The notes under the pieces are model-generated. The model saw only the letters and a list, made by a program, of their open reading frames with translations, did not search any database and was not told the DNA's origin. 20,050 bases of DNA, from the IMG/VR virus record IMGVR_UViG_3300025310_000228, positions 1-20,050 of that record; one strand, 5' to 3'. The position numbers and the translations under genes were made by a program. Shown in pieces: positions 6,536 through 14,646 of the stretch (position 1 is the first letter of the stretch; each line of letters starts with the position of its first letter). Origin of the DNA: a virus.

Positions 6536-7288
6536 ATGCCTTACTTTTCCGGACAGGGGCGCGTCTATATCGGCGCCCGCGATTCACTCGGCAACCCGCA
6601 GGGTTTGACCTATGTGGGCAATGTGCCCGAATTGAAAATCTCACTCTCGGTGGAAACCATCGAGCATCAAGAATCGGTGAGCGGACAACGCCTCACCGAC
6701 CTTCAGCTCATCAAGACCAAGAAGGGCGAGTTTTCCTGCACCTTGGAGGAGCTCATTGCGACCAACCTGTCGCTCGCTCTCTACGGCACCACCACCAACC
6801 AGACTAGCGGCACGGTCACTGCCGAAGCGCTGCCGAATCCGATCACTACTGGCGCGCTTTACCTGCTTGCCAAGCAAAATGTTTCGTCCGTGGTGGTCAA
6901 AGATTCTAGTGCCACGCCGAAAACGTTGCCCGCGACGCAGTATTCCGTGAATGGAAAGCATGGGTCTCTGGTAATCAACGACGCCACCACTGGCGGCCCG
7001 TATACTCAGCCGTTCAATGTTGACTACGCCTATGGCACGGCATCTGTCACTGCGATGTTTACTCAGCCTTTGCCGGAGCGCTGGGTGCGTTTCGAGGGGC
7101 TCAACACTGCCGACAGCAACCGCGAGGTGGTGATCGACCTCTACCGCGTGGCTATCAACCCGGCCAAGGAGCTCTCGGTCATCACCGATGACCTGCTCAA
7201 GTTCGAGCTTTCAGGCCAGGTGCTGGCCGACACGCTCAAGTCAGCCTCCGGTGACCTAGGCCAGTTCGGACGCATCGTGCTGCTGTGA
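6536..7288 (+). CDS. Major tail tube protein (gpV-like)
   Basis: A 250-residue tail tube protein. The start (GQGRVYIGARD, then YVGNVPELKISLSVETIEHQ) is typical of siphophage tube proteins, in which the LKISLSVE strand belongs to the tube barrel and the EHQES loop follows it. The repeated strands RWVRFEGLNTADSNREVVID and ELSVITDDLLKFELSGQVLAD close the barrel. Hexameric rings stacked on the tape measure form the tail shaft. A strong ribosome binding site (AAAGGAG) precedes the start, as expected for an abundant protein. The first 500 or so bases have only about 50% GC, well under that of the neighbours, while the 3' end returns to high GC. Confidence 0.85.
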   Translation: MPYFSGQGRVYIGARDSLGNPQGLTYVGNVPELKISLSVETIEHQESVSGQRLTDLQLIKTKKGEFSCTLEELIATNLSLALYGTTTNQTSGTVTAEALPNPITTGALYLLAKQNVSSVVVKDSSATPKTLPATQYSVNGKHGSLVINDATTGGPYTQPFNVDYAYGTASVTAMFTQPLPERWVRFEGLNTADSNREVVIDLYRVAINPAKELSVITDDLLKFELSGQVLADTLKSASGDLGQFGRIVLL

Positions 7289-7299
7289 GGGGGATGACG

Positions 7300-7722
7300 A
7301 TGAGTGGCTCCGATCTGGATGTCCTCGTGCCGCAGCCGCAAGTTGTGGATCTGGCCGGCCAACGCCTCGCGATCAGCCCGCTGGTGCTCGGCCAGCTGCC
7401 GGCGATGCTCAAGGCCGTGCAGCCTTTCGCGCAACGACTGGCGGGCGAACCGGACTGGCTCGCCTTGCTCTCGGACCACGGCGATGCGTTGCTCACCGCG
7501 TTGGCGATCGCCAGTCGCCAACCGCGCGAGTGGGTGGACGCGCTGGCTCTCGACGATGCCATCACCCTGGCGGCGACCGTGTTCGAGGTGAATGCGGATT
7601 TTTTCGTGCAACGGCTGGCGCCGGCCGTGCAGCACGCGGCCGCGCGGGTGAACGGCCGGCTGAGTGGGGCGACGCCTTCCACCGTCTCATCCGCTCCGGG
7701 CACCGCCTCCCCGACGTCCTGA
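7300..7722 (+). CDS. Tail assembly chaperone, gpG-like (zero frame)
   Basis: A 140-residue protein in the place of lambda gpG, between the tail tube and tape measure genes. It is mostly helical: VDLAGQRLAISPLVLGQLPA, then helices covering LKAVQPFAQRL and DALLTALAIASRQ, and an end that becomes Pro/Ser/Thr-rich. The ATG at 7300 is preferred because the G-rich ribosome binding site at 7287-7293 has proper spacing to it; GTG 7285 and ATG 7294 are alternatives. Chaperones of this type coat the tape measure protein before the tube polymerises. Codons 101-102 lie in the slippery run T TTT TTC, where a fraction of ribosomes should move to the overlapping frame. Confidence 0.8.
   Translation: MSGSDLDVLVPQPQVVDLAGQRLAISPLVLGQLPAMLKAVQPFAQRLAGEPDWLALLSDHGDALLTALAIASRQPREWVDALALDDAITLAATVFEVNADFFVQRLAPAVQHAAARVNGRLSGATPSTVSSAPGTASPTS
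7599..7605 (+). other. Candidate -1 ribosomal frameshift site, T TTT TTC
   Basis: The heptamer T TTT TTC fits the X XXY YYZ rule in the frame of the gpG-like gene: the P-site TTT (7600-7602) and A-site TTC (7603-7605) can both re-pair after slipping back one base. The -1 frame is then open to the stop at 7875-7877. A GC-rich potential stem at about 7622-7641 (GGCCGTG against CACGCGGCC) lies downstream, although at a longer distance than usual. The gpG/gpT pair of lambda uses the same logic with a different heptamer. The predicted fusion has 192 residues. Confidence 0.7.
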
Positions 7723-7877
7723 ACTACACCCTCGCCCAAATGGAAGCCTTTCTCGCGGCCGAGGCGCGCGACGAGCGCGAGCGCCTCAACGCCATGCTCG
7801 TGGTCACCGCCGTCGGCAGCCAGGGCGACCGGCGTGCCATCGAACGGCTGCAGCGGGAGCTCGGCCGTGCGGATTAG
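7605..7877 (+). CDS. Tail assembly chaperone extension, gpT-like (-1 frame)
   Basis: This is the part of the predicted gpG-gpT fusion that lies in the -1 frame: 90 residues added after codon 102 of the chaperone. The first 20 residues form a low-complexity Gly/Ala/Arg linker. The rest, from WGDAFHRLIRSGHRLPDVLN onward with YTLAQMEAFLAAEARDER, is a helical domain of the type found in T-domains that bind the tape measure protein. No good independent start precedes the domain, so frameshifting is the simplest way to make it. Strong third-position GC in this frame begins only near 7660, downstream of the slip site. The stop TAG overlaps the GTG start of the next gene. Confidence 0.72.
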   Translation, partial: RATAGAGRAARGRAGERPAEWGDAFHRLIRSGHRLPDVLNYTLAQMEAFLAAEARDERERLNAMLVVTAVGSQGDRRAIERLQRELGRAD

Positions 7878-8508
7878 CCTCTCGGCCACCGGCCTGTTCG
7901 ACCCGAGGCAGCTCAAAGCCTGGTCGGCCGAGCGCCGCAAGGCCATCCACAAGGCGGTCGCGCGCGGCATGCAGTCGGGCGGGCGCGAGGTGCGCGATGC
8001 GGCCCGTGCACAGATGCGCACGGCCTTCCAGGTGAAGCGCGCGAGCTTCGTATCGAGCATGCGGGCGAAAGTCCTCGACAAGAAGCCCGAGCGACTGCCG
8101 GCCCTACTGGTGGGCAGCAAGATCCCCTGGCTGGGCGCGCACGAGCGGGGCGGCACGGTGGCCGGCAATCTGCTGATCCCGCTGCTGCCCGGGCGCATCG
8201 GCCCGAAGCGCTTCCGCCAGGTGGTGGATGCGCTGATGCGCTCCGGCAACGCCTTCTTCGTCGAGAAGGACGGCAAGGTCATCTTGATGGCCGAGAACAT
8301 CCGCGAGAACGCCGCAGCGCTCGCCCGTTTCAAGCGCGCCGAGCGTGCCCGCACCGGCGCCAAGCAGATCAAGCGCGGCCAGGAGATCCCCATCGCCGTC
8401 CTGGTCAAGTCCGTGACGCTCAAACGACGCCTCGACCTCGCCGGCTCCGTGCGGCGGACGCTGCCGCGCCTCGCGGGCGCGATCCAGAACGAACTGACGA
8501 AAGCCTGA
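7867..8508 (+). CDS. Conserved tail-region protein of unknown function (possibly DUF6441)
   Basis: A 213-residue protein between the tail chaperones and the tape measure gene. The GTG at 7867 is chosen because GGGAG (7855-7859) lies seven bases upstream and the gene then overlaps the chaperone stop. It begins MRISLSATGLFDPRQLKAWS, followed by a basic helical stretch (ERRKAIHKAVARGMQSGGRE) and a central part with GSKIPWLGAHERGGTV. It has many Lys and Arg residues and no membrane segment. The N-terminal pattern recalls the DUF6441 phage family, an assignment from memory. A minor tail or tail completion role is inferred from position. Its stop overlaps the tape measure start (TGATG). Confidence 0.65.
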   Translation: MRISLSATGLFDPRQLKAWSAERRKAIHKAVARGMQSGGREVRDAARAQMRTAFQVKRASFVSSMRAKVLDKKPERLPALLVGSKIPWLGAHERGGTVAGNLLIPLLPGRIGPKRFRQVVDALMRSGNAFFVEKDGKVILMAENIRENAAALARFKRAERARTGAKQIKRGQEIPIAVLVKSVTLKRRLDLAGSVRRTLPRLAGAIQNELTKA

Positions 8509-11012
8509 TGGCCAACAACCGCGCACAACTCCTGATCACCGCCGTCGACCAGACCCGGGGCGCGTTCGACTCGATCAAGCGCAATCTCGGCGGCCTGGGC
8601 ATTGCTGCGCGCTCCCTCAACGGGCTGCTCGCGAACCTCGGCGTGGCCGTCTCGGCGGCTGGGCTCGGGGCGATGGTCAAGTCCTCGCTGGAGTCGGCGG
8701 ACGCGCTCAGCAAGCTGTCCCAGCGGGTCGGCATCACCGTGGAGTCGCTGTCGACCCTGATACCGGCCGCGGACCTGTCGGGCGTCTCGGCGGAGAAGTT
8801 CGAGGGCGGGCTGCGCAAGCTCGCCACCCGCATGCTGGAGGCGGCCACCGGCACGGAGGACGCGGCCCGCAGTTTCGCCGCCATCGGTGTCGCCTTCCAG
8901 AACCAGGACGGCACGCTGCGCTCCACCGACCAGGTGCTGCTCGACCTGGCCGACCGCTTCAAGGTGCTGCCCGACGGCGCCGAGAAGACGGCGCTTGCGG
9001 TCGAGATCTTCGGCAAGTCGGGCGCGGACCTGATCCCCTTCCTCAACCAGGGACGCGAGGGCATCGGGGCGCTGACTGCGGAGCTGCAATCTCTCGGCGT
9101 GCAGATCGGGGGCGACACCGCCGCCCAGGCGGAGGTCTTCAACGACGCCTTGGCCCAGGTGCGCTTGGGCCTAACCAGCATCGGCAACCGCATCATCAAG
9201 GCCTTCCTCCCGGCCATGAACGAGATGGCGCTCGGCATGGTGGAGTCGGCCAAGGAAGGCGGGACGCTGCGAGCGGTGCTGGACGGCATCCTGCTGGCAT
9301 TGAAGACGGTGGCGCTGGGCGCGGCCACCGTGGGCAAGGCCTTCGTCGCCCTGGGCGAGGCCATCGGGGGCGGCATGGCGGCCGCCGTCGAGGCCCTCTC
9401 CGGCAACGTCTCGGGGGCCAAGGCCATCATCGCCGAGCTCAAGGGCAGCCTCGTCCAGCGCCTGGACGAGCTGGCGCAGTTCCGCGACAGCCTGTTCGAG
9501 CCCAAACCCATCACGGTCCGGGCTCCCGCGATCAAGGCCGATCCCGCCCTCGTCGAGCGCCTGAAAGCCCCCGGCAAACCGGCGGCGGACACCGGCGCCG
9601 CCCGTTTAGGGCTGGCGAAGTCGCAGGCGGACGCGGAGCTGAAGCTCCTCAAGGAAACGCTGGACGCCCAAGGCCGTGCGCTCGACCGGGCGCTCGAAGA
9701 CCGGCTGATCTCCATCCGCGACTACTACGCGGCCAAGACCGCGCTGGAGACGCGCGAGATCGATGCGGAGATCGCGCTCCTGCAGGGCCTGCTGGCCGAG
9801 CAGCGGCGTCTCTCGACCACCGGACGAGACGAAGGCGCGCGACTGCGAGCCCGGGCGGAGGTCGCCAAGCTCGAGGCCGATCTCATCCTGCTCAACAACA
9901 AACGCGCCGACGTCGAGGTCGCCAGTGCCCGCAAGGCCATCGAGGCCGAGCGCGGCCTGCGCGAGGAGCTCGCCCGCGTGCGGGAGGAGTTGCTTGATCT
10001 GACGGGCGTTGCTACGGCGGACGATCGTCGCGCCGCGATCGAGCGGCAGTACCAGGGCCTCATCGAGCGCCTGCGCGCCGAAGGCGACACCGAAGGCGTG
10101 GCGACCATAGGCCGCCTGATCGACGTCAAGGCCGCGGCTGCGGACCTCGCCGCCTACGAGCGGCAGTTCAACGAGGCGCTGGCGCGCATGCGCGCCGCCG
10201 AGGAGTCGATCAACCTGCAGCGGCAATCGGGGCTGCTCACGGAATCCCAGGCCCGCCAGCAGATCCTCGCGCTACATAGGGAGACCGGGACCGCGCTGGA
10301 AGGATTGTTGCCGCAACTGGAGGCCGCCGCCACCGCCATCGGCCCCGAGGCGGCGGCACGCGTGCAGGCGTGGAAGAACGAGATCGCGCAGGTGAAGCTC
10401 GTGGTGGACGACGTCGCGGTCGCCATCGACGGGGCCGTGCAGGACGGCTTCGCGCAGATGTTCGAGGCCATCGGCAGCGGCGCCAAGTCGGCCAAGGACG
10501 CCTTCGCCGACTTCGCCCGCTCGGTGCTCGCCGCCATCAACCGCATCGCCTCGCAGAAGCTCGCCGAGGCGCTCTTCGGCACCCTGTTCGGGGGCGGTGG
10601 TGCGGGCGGTGTCAGCCTGGGACCAATCGTCTCGTCGTTGTTCCAGGGCTTCGCCGGCGGCGGCTACGTCACCGGTCCGGGCACCTCCACCAGCGACTCG
10701 ATCCCGGCCCGCCTGTCGGCCGGCGAGTTCGTGCTGAACGCCGCCGCCGTAAAACGGGTGGGCGTGGACTTTCTGCAGTCACTCAACGGCCTGTCCGGCG
10801 GGCCGCGCGTATCCGGTCGCACCCTGGCGTTCGCCGCGGGCGGGCTGGTGCCGGAGACGCCGGCCCCGCAGGCCCAGGGCCAAGGCGTGCGCATCGTCAA
10901 CGTAGTCGACCCGGCCATGGCCGCCGACTACCTCAACTCGTCCGCGGGCGAGAAGACCATCCTCAACATCCTGCAACGCAATGCGGGAGCCGTCAGACAG
11001 GTGCTTGCATAA
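8508..11012 (+). CDS. Tail tape measure protein (gpH-like)
   Basis: An 834-residue tape measure protein that sets tail length and is ejected ahead of the DNA. The N-terminal part (about 1-240) is the typical helical start with SADALSKLSQRVGITVESLS and EKTALAVEIFGKSGADLIPF. Residues 365-570 are rich in Glu, Arg, Ala and Leu and likely form long coiled coils. Residues from about 643 (QDGFAQMFEAIGSGAKSAKD) match the lambda tape measure C-terminal domain. GGYVTGPGTSTSDSIPARLS and AGEFVLNAAAVKRVG from about 718 are also typical. Lambda gpH has 853 residues, so a tail of similar length, roughly 125-140 nm, is expected. The start overlaps the previous stop. Confidence 0.92.
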   Translation: MANNRAQLLITAVDQTRGAFDSIKRNLGGLGIAARSLNGLLANLGVAVSAAGLGAMVKSSLESADALSKLSQRVGITVESLSTLIPAADLSGVSAEKFEGGLRKLATRMLEAATGTEDAARSFAAIGVAFQNQDGTLRSTDQVLLDLADRFKVLPDGAEKTALAVEIFGKSGADLIPFLNQGREGIGALTAELQSLGVQIGGDTAAQAEVFNDALAQVRLGLTSIGNRIIKAFLPAMNEMALGMVESAKEGGTLRAVLDGILLALKTVALGAATVGKAFVALGEAIGGGMAAAVEALSGNVSGAKAIIAELKGSLVQRLDELAQFRDSLFEPKPITVRAPAIKADPALVERLKAPGKPAADTGAARLGLAKSQADAELKLLKETLDAQGRALDRALEDRLISIRDYYAAKTALETREIDAEIALLQGLLAEQRRLSTTGRDEGARLRARAEVAKLEADLILLNNKRADVEVASARKAIEAERGLREELARVREELLDLTGVATADDRRAAIERQYQGLIERLRAEGDTEGVATIGRLIDVKAAAADLAAYERQFNEALARMRAAEESINLQRQSGLLTESQARQQILALHRETGTALEGLLPQLEAAATAIGPEAAARVQAWKNEIAQVKLVVDDVAVAIDGAVQDGFAQMFEAIGSGAKSAKDAFADFARSVLAAINRIASQKLAEALFGTLFGGGGAGGVSLGPIVSSLFQGFAGGGYVTGPGTSTSDSIPARLSAGEFVLNAAAVKRVGVDFLQSLNGLSGGPRVSGRTLAFAAGGLVPETPAPQAQGQGVRIVNVVDPAMAADYLNSSAGEKTILNILQRNAGAVRQVLA

Positions 11013-11945
11013 ATGGCGTTCGAAATCGGCACGGCCAGCGATTACCGCGATCTGCTGGACCGCTTCCATGCCTTCCTCACCGCTCACCCAAATCTGGTCG
11101 CCGCAGGCCAACAGTGGCAGGCGCTGCGCTGGACGACGGACGCCGCCACGAAAGAGCTCATCCTCAAGGCACCGGGACTCGCCGGTGCCGAGGAGATCTA
11201 CTGCGGCATCCGCGCTTACGAGAACGCCACGGCCGGCTACTACATGTGGGACCTGAACGGCTTCATCGGCTTCAACCCGGCCAACGATTTCTATACGCAA
11301 CCAGGCGCGATCAGCGGCTGGCTGCCAATGATGTCGCTCTGGAACACGGCGATCCCGTACTGGTTCGTGGCAAACGGCCGGCGCGCCGTGGTGGTGGCGA
11401 AGATCTCGACCGTCTACCAGGCGGCGCACCTGGGCTTCGTCCTGCCCTACGCGACGCCGGGTCAGTACCCGTATCCGCTGCTCGTCGGCGGCTCGATGAC
11501 CGGCCAGCGCGGCCGCAACTACAGCGTGACCTCGCCCAACCACCGCCATTTCGTCGACCCCGGCGAGGATGGGCAGAACAACGCCAACACCGCCTGCATG
11601 CTGCGCGGCCCCTCGGGCGCCTGGCTGCCGTTCCAGAACCTCGCCTACTCGTCGTCCGAGTATCGCTACGACGGGCCGCGCCCGGTCTGGCCGACGAACT
11701 ACACCTATCTCGGCAACCTGCGCGAGGCGCCGGACGGCACCTACGTGCTCTCGCCCGTGGTGCTCACGCAGAACAACTCCGGCACCGATCACGACCTCTT
11801 CGGCGAGCTGGAGGGCATCTATCACGTCTCCGGATTCAACAACGCCGCCGAGAACCTGATCACGGTGGGCGGCGTGGACCACCTCGTGGTGCAGAACGTG
11901 TATCGCACCAGCGTGCGCGACTACTGGGCGCTGCGCCTGGAGTAA
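11013..11945 (+). CDS. Aromatic-rich virion protein, tandem paralog 1
   Basis: A 310-residue protein directly after the tape measure stop; I do not recognise a named family. It begins MAFEIGTASDYRDLLDRFHA and is very rich in Tyr, Trp, Asn and Gly (for example AGYYMWDLNGFIGFNPAND near 74-92). This favours a beta-stranded, surface-exposed virion protein. The next gene is a divergent paralog: both open with MA-x-x-x-GT-(A/S) and a helix containing LLD, share a block with (V/I)xxxAx(I/V)S and a following Tyr, and end with a strand containing A(L/V)RL. It lies where siphophages keep tail-tip or side-fibre components. A role in the distal tail or host attachment is inferred. Confidence 0.72.
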   Translation: MAFEIGTASDYRDLLDRFHAFLTAHPNLVAAGQQWQALRWTTDAATKELILKAPGLAGAEEIYCGIRAYENATAGYYMWDLNGFIGFNPANDFYTQPGAISGWLPMMSLWNTAIPYWFVANGRRAVVVAKISTVYQAAHLGFVLPYATPGQYPYPLLVGGSMTGQRGRNYSVTSPNHRHFVDPGEDGQNNANTACMLRGPSGAWLPFQNLAYSSSEYRYDGPRPVWPTNYTYLGNLREAPDGTYVLSPVVLTQNNSGTDHDLFGELEGIYHVSGFNNAAENLITVGGVDHLVVQNVYRTSVRDYWALRLE

Positions 11946-11951
11946 ACAACC

Positions 11952-12941
11952 ATGGCCTACCAGACCGGCACCTCCGCCAACCCCGATCAGCTGCTCGATG
12001 CCCTGCGCGTGTTCGCGGTGGCCAACGGCTGGACCCAGCTGCGCTGGGTCCCCGACGGCACCGGGCAGACCCTGTCGCTCGCCAAGGGCGGGCTCTACGT
12101 CCATCTGCGCTCCGCGGTGAACGAGCGCCTCTCCACGCGCTACAACACCGTCACCGGCATCTGGCTGATCGGCTCGACGGGATTCGATGCCGGCAAGCCC
12201 TGGTGGGATCAACCCGGCTCGATCGTCAACGCCAGCTACGTGAGCAACACCACGAGCTACCGCGCCGAGGCCTGCGGCCTGTTCGAGGTGGGCACCGCCA
12301 ACACCTACCACCTACTCTCGGCCGCCACGCCCGAACTGATCATGTGTGTGGCCGAGGTCTCGCCCGGCGTCTATCACCATCTCGCCTTCGGGGATCTCGC
12401 GAAGTTCGGCAGCTACGGCGGCGGGGCGTTCGTGTCGGGCGCGTTCGGCCCGGACGCCTACACCTATACGTACAGCGGCTTCAACGACTACGTTTTCGGC
12501 TACCCCTACGATCGGCACGGCGGTCTGCCGTTCAACGATTACAAAGGCTACGGCCAGACTTTCGTGCGCGGCACGGTGGATTCGGCCGACACCTGGTTCT
12601 CGGTCTGCCAGAACTCGCCATTGACCGGCAAGCGCTCCAAGTCCATGTGGGAGGGTGGCACAGGCACGTCGCGCGACAGTCTGGCGCGCTACTGGTGGGG
12701 GCACGTGCCCAACACCTTGAACGGCGTGACGCCGATGCTGCCGTTCTACCTGTTCGTGGCGCGGCCTTCCGGCTTCTTCTCGCCCTTCGGCCACACCGCT
12801 CACCTGCGCTACCTCAACATCACCCACTACGCGCCGGCCGAGGTCTTCGCCCTGGGCGCCGAGCAGTGGATGGCCTTCCCGGCCCACTCCAAGAACGGAA
12901 AGAGCGGCGTGCACGGCTATGCCGTGAGACTCATCCCCTGA
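11952..12941 (+). CDS. Aromatic-rich virion protein, tandem paralog 2
   Basis: A 329-residue protein starting six bases after its paralog. It opens MAYQTGTSANPDQLLDALRV and shares with the first copy the N-terminal helix and a middle block: LLSAATPELIMCVAEVSPGV at 121-140, aligning with the segment of copy 1 that contains ANGRRAVVVAKIS. The C-terminal strand is GYAVRLIP, against YWALRLE in copy 1. It also has repeated aromatic stretches (AYTYTYSGFNDYVFGYPYD near 169-187). The two probably arose by an old duplication and may form a hetero-oligomer or serve as alternative tip parts. No transmembrane or signal sequence is seen. The ATG is preceded by only a weak ribosome binding site (GAGTAAAC), so coupling to the gene upstream is likely. 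Confidence 0.72.
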   Translation: MAYQTGTSANPDQLLDALRVFAVANGWTQLRWVPDGTGQTLSLAKGGLYVHLRSAVNERLSTRYNTVTGIWLIGSTGFDAGKPWWDQPGSIVNASYVSNTTSYRAEACGLFEVGTANTYHLLSAATPELIMCVAEVSPGVYHHLAFGDLAKFGSYGGGAFVSGAFGPDAYTYTYSGFNDYVFGYPYDRHGGLPFNDYKGYGQTFVRGTVDSADTWFSVCQNSPLTGKRSKSMWEGGTGTSRDSLARYWWGHVPNTLNGVTPMLPFYLFVARPSGFFSPFGHTAHLRYLNITHYAPAEVFALGAEQWMAFPAHSKNGKSGVHGYAVRLIP

Positions 12942-12948
12942 GCGGATC

Positions 12949-14646
12949 ATGCCGACCTTACCCGGTTTAATTCTGCCCGGTTCATCCATCCAGGAGCCGC
13001 CGTCCTGGCCGCGCTCGCCTGAGATTTCTGAGTATGAGCGAGCAACGTTCCCTGTTGTTCAAAGCGCTAGTTCACTTCCGTACTTTGGCGCTCTGGTCAA
13101 TACACAGCCAGTCGATGAGCTGCGACTAAACAAGGTCGGGGCTAGTCTGCCGGCATTCGGATTTGATTGGTACAACCGCATTCACGTTATCCCTTCTGTT
13201 ATCGATCTCGGCAACCTGGTGAGTCCGGTCGAGCGGGTGCTGGAGGTGTGGAACGCCCGGTTCGACGCGCAGACGCTCAATGCCATTGAGATAACAGGGG
13301 TCGGGGCTGATGGGTTATTGCTGTCTGGACAGCCGACGCCCCCGCTCGCCTTCGGGCCGCTGCAATCGCGCCTCTATACATTCGTGGCTGATATACGCGG
13401 CGCGCCGGTTATTGATGCGGTTTATCGGTTTGTTTTCGGCGGCGGTATTATTGCGCTGCTGACGGTAACTGGCCGCCGCGTGGTCGTTTTCGGTATGCGC
13501 CCGGACTGGTCGCAAGGGATCACCGAGCGGCTGGAATGGCTCACCGAGGTACTGGAGTCCTACGACGGCACCGAGCAGCGGGTGCGCCTGCGCCAGATAC
13601 CACGGCGAGGGTTTGAGTACGGATTTCTGATCGAGGGCCGGGACTCGCAGGTGCTAGATCATCTGTTGTTCGCATGGGGCGCACGCATCTACTGCCTGCC
13701 GGTGTGGACCGACGGCTCCACCCTTGCGGGCGAGGTCGCCATCGGCAGCACCGCGCTCACCGTGCAGGATGCAGCCAACAGAGACTACCACGCGGGCGGG
13801 TTTGCCGTATTGTGGCGCTCCAACACGCGGCACGAGGCGGTGGAGATTCTCTCCATCGCCGGCAACACGCTGACCCTCAAGCTCCCCCTGGCCGGGAGCT
13901 GGCCGGCCGGTACGCGGGTGTTCCCGGCGCGGCTCGCCCGCCTCGAGGGCGAGGTGGCCGTGGCGCGTCCCACCGACACCATCGCCGTCGGCCGGTGCCG
14001 ATTCGGCGTCGAGGACATCACGGCGCCCGCGGTCGCCGACGCGGGTCCGGCCTATCATGGCTACCGGGTGTTTGACTGGCGGCCCAACCGGAGCACAGAC
14101 CTCGAGGACAGGTGGCGGAGGAAGCTCTCGATCATCGACTACGGAACGGGACTGTCGACCTTCGACGACGAGTCGGGCGCCCCGCTCATCGGCCGCACGC
14201 TGACCTGGCTGCTCACCGACCGGAGCGCGGCGAATGCCTTCCGGGGCTGGCTCGCCGCACGCGCGGGACGGGCGAATCCCTGCTGGTTGCCGACCTTCGA
14301 GTCCGACTTGGAGGTCACCCGTACTGTGGCGGCCACGGATGCCGGCCTCGTCGTCCGCAACGTCGGCTATGCCCGCTTCGTCGCCGCCGATCCCTTGCGG
14401 CGCGACCTGCGGCTCCTCACCACGGCCGGCACCTTCCATCGCCGTATCACCGGGGCGAACGAGATCTCCGAGGACGAGGAGCTGCTCTCCCTGGACGCGC
14501 CGCTGGGCGTGACCCTCGATCCCCAGCAGTTCCTGCAGGTCTCGTACCTGGAGTTGGCACGGCTCGACCAGGACGCGGTCGAGCTGCATTGGGAGACGGA
14601 CAGTGTAGCGCGCGTGCAGCTCTCCACCAGGACGTTGAGATCATGA
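12949..14646 (+). CDS. Tail-tip / distal tail-like protein, mosaic
   Basis: A 565-residue protein between the paralog pair and the DUF2163 hub gene, the slot held by distal tail or DUF2460-type proteins in related phages. The C-terminal half has TWLLTDRSAANAFRGWLAAR and GRANPCWLPTFESDLEVTR (about 424-460), a pattern common in tail-tip components where a ring-forming domain contacts the tube. LESYDGTEQRVRLRQIPRRG (about 197-217) marks the start of the conserved part. The first 185 or so residues are encoded by DNA with clearly lower GC and look like an exchanged module that may carry the receptor-facing or decoration part. Its stop overlaps the next start (ATGA). The exact role is not certain. 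Confidence 0.7.
   Translation: MPTLPGLILPGSSIQEPPSWPRSPEISEYERATFPVVQSASSLPYFGALVNTQPVDELRLNKVGASLPAFGFDWYNRIHVIPSVIDLGNLVSPVERVLEVWNARFDAQTLNAIEITGVGADGLLLSGQPTPPLAFGPLQSRLYTFVADIRGAPVIDAVYRFVFGGGIIALLTVTGRRVVVFGMRPDWSQGITERLEWLTEVLESYDGTEQRVRLRQIPRRGFEYGFLIEGRDSQVLDHLLFAWGARIYCLPVWTDGSTLAGEVAIGSTALTVQDAANRDYHAGGFAVLWRSNTRHEAVEILSIAGNTLTLKLPLAGSWPAGTRVFPARLARLEGEVAVARPTDTIAVGRCRFGVEDITAPAVADAGPAYHGYRVFDWRPNRSTDLEDRWRRKLSIIDYGTGLSTFDDESGAPLIGRTLTWLLTDRSAANAFRGWLAARAGRANPCWLPTFESDLEVTRTVAATDAGLVVRNVGYARFVAADPLRRDLRLLTTAGTFHRRITGANEISEDEELLSLDAPLGVTLDPQQFLQVSYLELARLDQDAVELHWETDSVARVQLSTRTLRS

Noticed and set aside
10370-12970. 866-residue + strand frame across the tape measure end and the two paralogs
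   Set aside because: Very Arg/His-rich with no motif. It is the alternative frame of three well supported genes.
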